A stretch of DNA of 64,000 bases from Mytilus edulis (Eukaryota; Mollusca; Bivalvia; Mytilida; Mytilidae), in assembly GCF_963676685.1 (NCBI RefSeq), contig NC_092357.1, positions 20,736,647-20,800,646 of the forward strand. The letters run 5' to 3'. Made by a program: the position numbers and the translations under genes. Positions 56,831 to 64,000 of the stretch are shown here, one piece after another (within the stretch, counting starts at the first letter, position 1; each line of letters begins with the position of its first letter). The notes beneath the pieces were generated by a model that was not told where the DNA came from, searched no databases, and saw nothing but the letters and a program-made list of their open reading frames with translations.

Positions 56831-57429
56831 GTAAAGTCACATACATGTTGTTACATAGCATTGTCTTTTTCTAATATAATATATATGATAAAATGGGAAT
56901 TAGAAGAGGGATGTTAATTGGGGGGTTGGGTGTCAAATTTTCATTAAACTAATGTTTGAGATTTTGGCAAAAATTGTACAGATCAAAAAGAAAGAAAAAA
57001 AAAACAGTAGATCAAAGGAAAATGCCGCCGAATAAGCATACAAATGTTTAAGTCTCGAGACTTGACAACACTGAGTGTTTGTAGTTGGTGTAATTTGTCA
57101 AAGTGTCTAATGATACTGATAATACAAGTATATAGAAAAATAAGAACATGTGGTATGATTGCCAACGAGGCAACTTTCCACCACAGTTTGAATTAAGAAG
57201 ATATAAACAATATTAGGTCACCTTACGACCTTCAACAATAAAGGGAAAAAAATCTACTGTAAAGTTCACTATGATAGGTCCCGACATGATAATTTACATG
57301 ACAAAACTAACGGTCTAATTTTTAACAATTCATATTACGAAAAATAAATATGGATTTCATATGCTTGTTTTAATGTATTATAATAGAAAAACAAAGTTTT
57401 GTCAGGAATTATATTATTTATATTATTGT

Positions 57430-57755
57430 AGTCTTGTATTGTAAGGGTTGAGATCTCACAAACATGTTTAACCCCGCCGCATTTTTGCGCCTGTCCCAAG
57501 TCAGGAGCCTCTGGCCTTTGTTAGTCTTGTATTATTTTAATTTTAGTTTCTTGTGTACAATTTGGAAATTAGTATGGCGTTCATTATCACTGGACTAGTA
57601 TATATTTGTTTAGGGGCCAGCTGAAGGACGCCTTCGGGTGCGGGAATTTCTCGCTACATTGAAGACCTGTTGGTGACCCTCTGCTGTTGTTTTTTTTGGT
57701 CGGGTTGTTGTCTCTTTGACACATTCCCCATTTCCATTCTCAATTTTATTGTTTC
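57430..57755 (+). repeat. Retroelement 3' tail, subfamily 2, best copy
   Basis: GTTTAACCCCGCCGCATTTT, GCGCCTGTCCCAAGTCAGGA, GGGGCCAGCTGAAGGACGCC, GGTCGGGTTGTTGTCTCTTT and the end CATTTCCATTCTCAATTTTA. It lies in an intron of the DED gene. Confidence 0.7.
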
Positions 57756-57907
57756 GGGGCAATACACAAAAAACAATCTAAGGGTTACGGATTCTTTATT
57801 TCGAAGTATATATTGTAATCCAAAATAATACCCTGTAATAACAATACATTATATTATTGGATGTAATCCAATTAGAAAACTATATAGCTTTAAAATATTA
57901 AAAACTC

Positions 57908-57960
57908 GGTGGCCGAGTGGTATACCTACTATAGTTCTTCCACAGTATCACTAGCCTGAC
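57908..57960 (+). repeat. tRNA-like box A (SINE relic)
   Basis: GGTGGCCGAGTGGTATACC matches the 5' part of serine- or leucine-type tRNAs (box A TGGCCGAGTGG). No box B follows, so it is not a gene. Confidence 0.3.
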
Positions 57961-58550
57961 AAGAGAAGCAAGCAAACGCAGATACGATAGCTGTTTGATA
58001 TTAAGACAATTTTTATTGGGACTGGTATGAATTTAGGAGTTATCGTCCGTCGCCAGACAACAGGCCCAAGACCACAATTAATTATCCCGCTTTTCCTACG
58101 AATGTAGTTCCCTTTAATTAATAAAAGTGTATTTTTTCTTTATTTTTTTCTTTTCTTTTCTCATACATTTCTTAGTTTTTATGGGGTGGAAATGAAAGAA
58201 GAGAGATAAAATAAACTTTTGGATGTTTTATTGTGATTGAGTGATTTTGATATGCAAAGAGTGATTAGGCCAGGTGTAAAAAGGTATAAATATTAACACT
58301 TTTCGGAACATCTCTTGACTTGTCTATAGGGGTATGGATGTGTATTGGCCAAATCTGTAGGATGTACACATGCAATTTTTCTGAACGTTGGATATATTTT
58401 TGGACTTGTACTGTACATTACACACACAAAAAATTAGACAAAAAACACAGGGAATTTTGTTTTAATGCGACAAAACGTTATAAAGAACTGATAGAGGAAT
58501 TAATTGTGGTCTCGGGGCTACATGATGCATTCTATATTATTGTATTTCAG

Positions 58551-58592
58551 GTCCGCCTGTACCAATTTATGAAATGACGTCAAAACCTAGAG
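58551..58592 (+). CDS. DED gene exon 4
   Basis: 42 bp between TTGTATTTCAG and GTATGG, phase 1-1. It adds G then PPVPIYEMTSKPR, another short proline-rich segment. It is compatible with 3a and 3b on either side, so all can be included or skipped without breaking the frame. Confidence 0.55.
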
Positions 58593-58599
58593 GTATGGT

Positions 58600-60495
58600 G
58601 CACTTTTTCACATGACTTTCAAATGTAAAAAAAAACACGCTTATTTACCATAATTTCAAACATCTTTATAAAAATGTATGCATAATTATATTCATACAGT
58701 TTTGATCCCATAATGAAATTTTGATGAAAATTTGCATATAGGCTATGTTTTACCTGATCAAATCAAATATGTAATAAAAAAATATACCATTATGTGCTAC
58801 TTTTTGAGTAAATTGAGGTTGAAATTTCAGATATTTCCTCAAAATTCGGATTTATTGACGTATTTTTCCTTTCGACAGAAATACATAACTTTTTTGTTTT
58901 AAAAGATAAACACAAGCTGTTTTTTGCTAAATTATTTGTAATTTCTGTTTAATTTAAATGTTCTATAAATTTGTACATTTTATTTTTACAAATAACTCAT
59001 ATTTATCAAATGTTCATGAATGTAAAAAAAAAACGTCATTTTTTACTATATATTTATCAAATTTAAAAAAAATTGCACTATTGACTTTTTCATGAAAATT
59101 GGGACACATAATCTTCATACGTATTAAAACCAAATGTCATTTTAAAAAAGAGGGGTCCATGAACTCGTTTTCAAGTTAAATCAGTTTGAATGATAAAAAC
59201 CATTCGAAAACTGAATCTTTTTCCGATAAGTCACAGTTTGTTTGTTTTGAGATTGTAACACAGTGATGACTGCTGTACCCATATTTTGACTATTTTACCT
59301 ATTGTGTCTGTTTTGTTCACGCATCGTTGTAAATATAACGGAATTTGATGCGACTGTCATACAAGTGAGAGGTTTAGCGCTATAAAACCAGGTTCAATCC
59401 ACCATTTTCTACATTTGAAAATGCCTGTACCAAGTCAGGAATATGACAGTTGATGTGTTTTGTCATTTGATTTTGCCATTTGATTAGGGACTTTAAATAA
59501 AGGTCCAATCTAGAATTTTAGCAACAACAAAAAAAAAAACGACGTCCTGAAAATCCGCCCCTCTTCTATGTACAAAACAACAATATTTATAAAGCGAGAT
59601 AACCAATGGGTAGATCATGCCCTACCTTGCTCCTGTTTGCCGATAGTTTGGACAAGGAAAATTTCCGTGAAAGTTTTTGTTTATGGCTAAGAAACTGATT
59701 TTTTTTTCTTGAGCTCTCGAGTTGTAGTGTGTAAGCAATTTTAGAATCTGTCTTGCAGCCACTTCCTCTTTGATCCACCATTTAACTTCAAAAAAAAAGG
59801 GGGGGGGGGGGGGGGTTATGGTTTTTTTGTCTGAGTCAGAACCTTTTTTTGGTCATCTGCTTGACCACAATATTTTCTTTAATCAAGGTTTGGGATCCCA
59901 ATGTTTTTTTTTGGAAAAAAAAAGCTTTTGAAGTTTAATGGTCGGTCCCTTATTTACGATTACATGTAAATCATGAAAGTGCAGGTAAATAAAATTACAA
60001 CGGCAATGAGCTACATGCAAGTCCATAGCAAATCACCGGCGCCAAAATACAAGTCATAAAAAGACAGATTTTATTCCACAGAAAGTTTTGATTGAGCATT
60101 GAGAAACATTTAGATTAATTAAGCTGCCAATTGATAAGGGAGCTACCATTTTTGTCTGAGAATGATTTTTAAAAAAAAAGTTTTTTGACGCTATCACTCA
60201 AACTATTTTGTTTAAAAATTTAACACTATAAAGTATGGGGAAAATTTGGATTCAGAATATTTTTTTTGCTTGACCACAATACTTTTTTCTTCATCAAATT
60301 GGGGATCATAATAGTTTGGGGTTTTTTAGAAAAAAAAACATACCCCTCCCCTTGAAGCTAATTAGTCGTTCCCTAACGCAGTGCAAAACCATAGATTAAT
60401 ACAACATCTTAAACATATATGTTTTTGTCTGACACAAATCGCAGCATGTTTTTGATGGCAAATACGTGTTATAAAGTATTTCGTGTCTATATTTC
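58600..60495 (+). other. Intron with diverged repeats
   Basis: GGTTCAATCCACCATTTTCT, then ACATTTGAAAATGCCTGTAC and CAAGTCAGGAATATGACAGT at about 59,390-59,455 is a known bivalve element end. A G-run unit with CTTGACCACAATATTTTCTT occurs at about 59,800-59,960 and again, diverged, at 60,140-60,380. I see no exon. Confidence 0.5.
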
Positions 60496-60497
60496 AG

Positions 60498-60569
60498 GAA
60501 TATGTGTAATAATAAATAATAAAATTTTTATCAAAATGAAGGCTAGAGAAGGTACAGACGTCGATCAAG
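60498..60569 (+). CDS. DED gene possible exon 5
   Basis: 72 bp between TATATTTCAG and GTAAATAT, phase 1-1, open: ICVIINNKIFIKMKAREGTD then VDQ. Splice sites and phase fit, but the coding sequence is AT-rich and unlike its neighbours. A chance match is quite possible. Confidence 0.35.
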
Positions 60570-60817
60570 GTAAATATATTTATTCATTGCATGTACTATT
60601 AATTTATTTTCTTAAATAACAAATACAATTGCATTCAATACAGTACAATACAAACAGTTTATTTACGTCTCACTATTTATATTACAAAACATAATACACG
60701 AATACATAAAATAATATAAAATATTAATGCCATTCTAAAAGGAATTATGAGAGACGGGATTAAAAAAAAATAGAAAATTAATAATAATAAATATCAATGT
60801 ACAGCTAGATATATAGA

Positions 60818-60953
60818 GATTAATACATGGCCTTTTCCATATCAGCCTGGGTATCATCCCGAGACCCCCATATCAGCCCGAGACGGAGTCGAGGTGCTGA
60901 TATGGGTCGAGGGATGATACCCAGGCTGATATGGAAAAGGCCATGTATTAATC
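60818..60953. repeat. Long palindrome, arms of about 58 nt
   Basis: From 60,818 inward, GATTAATACATGGCCTTTTC and following pair with 60,953 backward almost perfectly for 43 bp. Pairing resumes with an internal CATATCAGC/GCTGATATG segment. The arms also contain an internal repeat of ATATCAGCC. The adjacent 60,960-61,240 has CCATATCAGTGCCTCTCGTG, so the palindrome is part of a larger repeat. Confidence 0.85.
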
Positions 60954-61399
60954 GCTTTATCATATACTTCCGACAATAGTTTTATTTATCATATACTTAT
61001 CATAGATATGATAGCTTTTGCATATGTGTAATGGGCGGAAGTGCACAAGCCATATCTTCCCACCCGGGCTGATAACCCTTATCAGGTGCACCTCGTGCAA
61101 AAAACCCATATCAGTGCCTCTCGTGCAAGTTACTTCCGGTGTTTCCGGTATCGGTTGTTTACTTTTCCATTGTGACGTCAGATGTTTTTTTATGACGACG
61201 TCAAAATTTACGGGAACTTTTGTGGGGATAGTTTAATACTTGCTAACAAATGCCATTGACAATTATGAATCATTTTATAGTACAACAAACATGGAGTAGT
61301 AATGATCGTAAAACTCTTCCAAATTTTTAATGTTTCATCAAAAAGATTTTGGCACTATTGATAATAATACTATCACAGTCACTGGCTAGAACAATAGAC

Positions 61400-62830
61400 A
61401 ATTTTTCCAGATTAGAAATTTTTTTAAAAGTTTGAATGTTCTGACAAAAGAATTTAATAGTTCATTTCGCAGGTCATCGTACAATGGACACTCTAACAAG
61501 ACATATAATGTTCCTCATTTTCTACAATGTTTTTACAAGTTTCGCAAGTTCGTTGTTGCACGGGTAGCCTCTCAAATCGTCCAGTCTCTATGCGGATAGG
61601 TGCAACACCACACCGATACTGCGCGTATGTTCTTCTATGCGATGGAACTATAACTTTGTGCATGTATTTCTAGGTGTGTAATGCCGTTTTAAAAGTGCTA
61701 TAGGTCATCAACTTGTTTCCATCGTTACCATTCCTTTGAGATACAGTTTTATTAAGATATTCTGACCCTTCGTCGTAAAATTTAGATAAAAGTTTGTCAT
61801 ATAGTACATTTTTAACTAAGGCTGTATTTTTCGACGTTTAAATAGGATCATCATGTCTGCTGATAAAAATTGTTGACGAATTCAATGTATAGTTCCAGTT
61901 TTTTTTACATTGACGTGCGTTTAAGCTACAAACTTCTGACCACTTGAAAATTTTGTAGTTAAGTATATCGCGGTCCATGTTTTTTTAGTCTACACCACTG
62001 GTTATTGACACTGTTCCAATGTTTTATATTAGCCGGTATCCATCCTGAGTCACCGACTATCGCCGTGTTTGGTGTATAATCAACCAACACCCATAAAAAA
62101 GCAAATCGCTTTATTCTGAATAGCGTTTCAAAAGAGAAGATTGTATCACCCCATACTGCAGCTCCATAGCTGATAGTGCTCCAAACTGTTGAATCGTATA
62201 GTTTGGAAAATGTGCGAAACGGAAAACCTCTAAACGCATTATGTTTCGAAATTAAACGTCCTTCAGCTCTGTTGAGGATCTGGTAGTCCAAATGTTCTGT
62301 TAATACGAGTCCAAGATAGGTATACTTATCGACTGTTTGCAAAGTTGAATTTCCACATTTAAAATTTGATGCAGATCTTGGTGAAGAATTCGGACGGAAA
62401 TGTACGACATTTGACTTGTTTCCATTCATTGTCATTTTATTGTTGACGCACCATATATTCAGAGAATCCAATAACGTTTGCAGTTCGCTTTCAGAGTTGG
62501 CAAATAACACTAGGTCGTCAGCATATAATAACACCGATAATTTTAATTTTTTTCTCCGCTAATATCAACTCCAGAATTTTAAGATGTTAAATGTGTCGCA
62601 AGGTCATTAATGTAAAATTTGAAGAGTAACGGCGACAAAAAAAAACAGCCTTGTTTTAGGCCACAACTCAGTCTGTTTTTGCACCAGACAGTAGCTAGCG
62701 AACAACAAGCCAGCGAACAATAAGGCGATATATCGAGAAACCAAAAAAACAGAATAAGACAACAACGGCCGTTAAATAAAAAAATATTCAAAAAGGCAGA
62801 AAATCTGTTAAAATATAGCAATTTTAACAC
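61400..62830 (-). pseudogene. LINE (non-LTR) reverse-transcriptase fragment
   Basis: On the minus strand: LKQGC...LSPLLFKFYINDLATHL (RT motif 4-5 region, about 62,660-62,590), a stop and a one-base shift, then LLYADDLVLFANSE with catalytic YADD (about 62,530). It continues with LNIWCVNNKMTMNGNKSNVV, YLGLVL and SYGAAVWG. Further downstream, with stops, a CETCKNIVENEEHYMSC zinc-like motif (about 61,530) marks the ORF2 C-terminus. It is 5'-truncated and dead. It lies antisense in an intron of the DED gene. Confidence 0.85.
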
Positions 62831-62914
62831 AATTTTGAAATGGTTTTATCCCATCTATTGATAAAACAAGTCACATCTCTTTGTAGGCTAATATTCAGAA
62901 CAGATTTCTTGTAG

Positions 62915-62951
62915 GTGTAGGGCCACCAATGCACCCTCTTCAATTTAGAAC
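62915..62951 (+). CDS. DED gene possible exon 6
   Basis: 37 bp between ATTTCTTGTAG and GTATGTAAAA; it enters in phase 1 and leaves in phase 2. It encodes VGPPMHPLQFR, which keeps the proline-rich style of exons 3-4. Support is only splice sites, phase and composition. Confidence 0.4.
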
Positions 62952-63036
62952 GTATGTAAAAGTAGTCCTACCCTGTAAATTATAGCACCATTGATGTCAT
63001 TGTTTAATTAAACTAAAATACACATATGCAGAAACG

Positions 63037-64000
63037 GGATCGGCCTCTTCCAGGGCTTCTAGAAAAAAAAAATGAGGGGTGTCACGGGGTATGACTATAT
63101 ATGTCTTGTAGAGGAGAAACAGGCGCTTCTTTTGCGCAAGGTATCGAAAGGCACTATGTTCAAAAATCTGAAACTACAGCTCAAACTAAAAAAAAAACGG
63201 CCAAAAAACAGGGAATCGGCCCATTCTAGGGCTACTAGTGAAAAATAATGAGGGTGTCACGGGGTATGACTATATAGGTCTTGTAGAGGAGAAACAGGCG
63301 CTTCTTTTGCGCAAGGTATCGAAAGGCGCTATGTTCAAAAATCTGAAACTAGAGCTCAAAATTTGAAAAAAATGGCAGAAAAATAGGGGGGTCGGCCTAT
63401 TCCAGGGCTTCTAGAGAAAAATAATGAGGGGTGTCACGGTGTATGACTATATAGGTCTTGAAGAGGAGAAACAGGCGCTTCTTTTGCACCAGGTATTGAA
63501 GGGAGCTATGTTCAAAAATCTGAAACTAGAGCTCAAAGTTTGAAAAAAATGGCAAAAAAATAGGGGGGTCGGCCTCTTTCAGGGCTTCTAGAGAAAAATA
63601 ATGAGGGATGTAACGGGGTATGACTATATAGGTTTTGTAGAGAAGAAACAGGCGCTGCTTTTTCACAAGGTATCGAAAGGCTCTATTTCAAAAATCTGAA
63701 ACTAGAGCTCAAAATTTGAAAAAAATGGCCAAAAAACAGGGGGTCAGCCTATTCTAGGGCTACTAGTGAAAAACAATGAGGGGTGTCACGGGGTATGACT
63801 ATAAAGGTCTTGAAGAGGAGAAACAGGCGATTCTTTTGCACCAGGTATTGAAGGGAACTTTGTTCAAAAGTCTGAAACTAGAGCGCAAAGTTTGAAAAAA
63901 ATGGCCAAAAAACAAGGGATCGGCCTATTCTAGGGCTACTAGTGAAAAATAATGAGGGGTGTCACGGGGTATGACGATATAGGTCTTGAAGAGGAGAAAC
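63037..64000 (+). repeat. Satellite of about 176 bp, running off the window
   Basis: GTCACGGGGTATGACTATAT recurs at 63,081, 63,256, 63,433, 63,610, 63,785 and 63,961, a spacing of 175-177 bp. Units share CAGGCGCTTCTTTTGC, AATCTGAAACTAGAGCTCAA, GGGTCGGCCTATTC and CTAGGGCTACTAG variants. Five full units are visible. Confidence 0.9.

Larger units (their letters stand above)
55508..57330 (+). repeat. Intragenic duplicated unit, copy 2, interrupted
   Basis: The x-block 55,508-55,612 and exon block 56,715-57,330 match copy 1. Here they are separated by about 1.1 kb (55,613-56,714) that copy 1 lacks. The repeat head at 57,145 has the same position as that at 55,165, so that repeat predates the duplication. 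Confidence 0.75.

Noticed and set aside
57908-57980. tRNA-Ser/Leu gene
   Set aside because: Only box A matches; there is no T arm or closing acceptor stem.

Overview
The window looks like nuclear DNA of a bivalve mollusc, most probably a marine mussel close to Mytilus. It is AT-rich and gene-poor with GT-AG introns. It is dense in repeat families that I recognise from mussel genomes: the GGTATGATTGCCAATGAGACAAC repeat, retroelement tails with GTTTAACCCCGCC and TGTCCCAAGTCAGGAGCC, and the GGCGGATCCAG, AGGTGGTACC and AAAGGGGCACTAGCT inverted-repeat elements. The species is an inference. There is one 100-N scaffold gap at 41,295-41,394.

Region by region. 1-2.45 kb holds a broken, intron-containing DDE integrase gene on the minus strand. 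2.45-11 kb is mostly non-coding, with RFX-like motifs, a candidate 4.3 kb inverted-repeat-bounded unit and a CCATCGCACTTC tandem array. 11.6-13.06 kb carries an unrecognised 88-residue exon, followed by an array of 19 palindromes of the form TTTCC-N5-GGAAA. 13-28 kb is repeat-rich, without a supportable gene. 28.2-32.8 kb holds second copies of that array (inverted) and of that exon (direct); the second exon is split by a truncated BEL/Pao retroelement. 33.9-39.3 kb is a decayed DIRS-like tyrosine-recombinase retrotransposon with an intron in its gag region. 39.3-47.9 kb contains foldback hairpins, MITEs and retroelement tails with coding remnants. 47.9-52.4 kb is an apparently young LTR element, flanked by LTRs that look identical; it encodes a Gag-like and a protease-like product but no reverse transcriptase.

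From about 52.5 kb to beyond the right edge runs the only convincing host gene. It is a plus-strand gene whose first two coding exons encode two death-effector domains, in the layout of caspase-8/10 or CFLAR. They are followed by a chain of very short, phase-1 proline-rich exons. Two of these short exons lie in a tandemly duplicated intron-exon unit, and a degraded copy of part of the second death-effector exon lies between them and the original. The introns hold further transposons, a LINE fragment, a long palindrome and, at the edge, a satellite of about 176 bp. The catalytic or C-terminal part of this gene would lie outside the window.

All reading frames, splice sites and alignments were judged by eye. 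Family names rest on motif recognition, without database searches.
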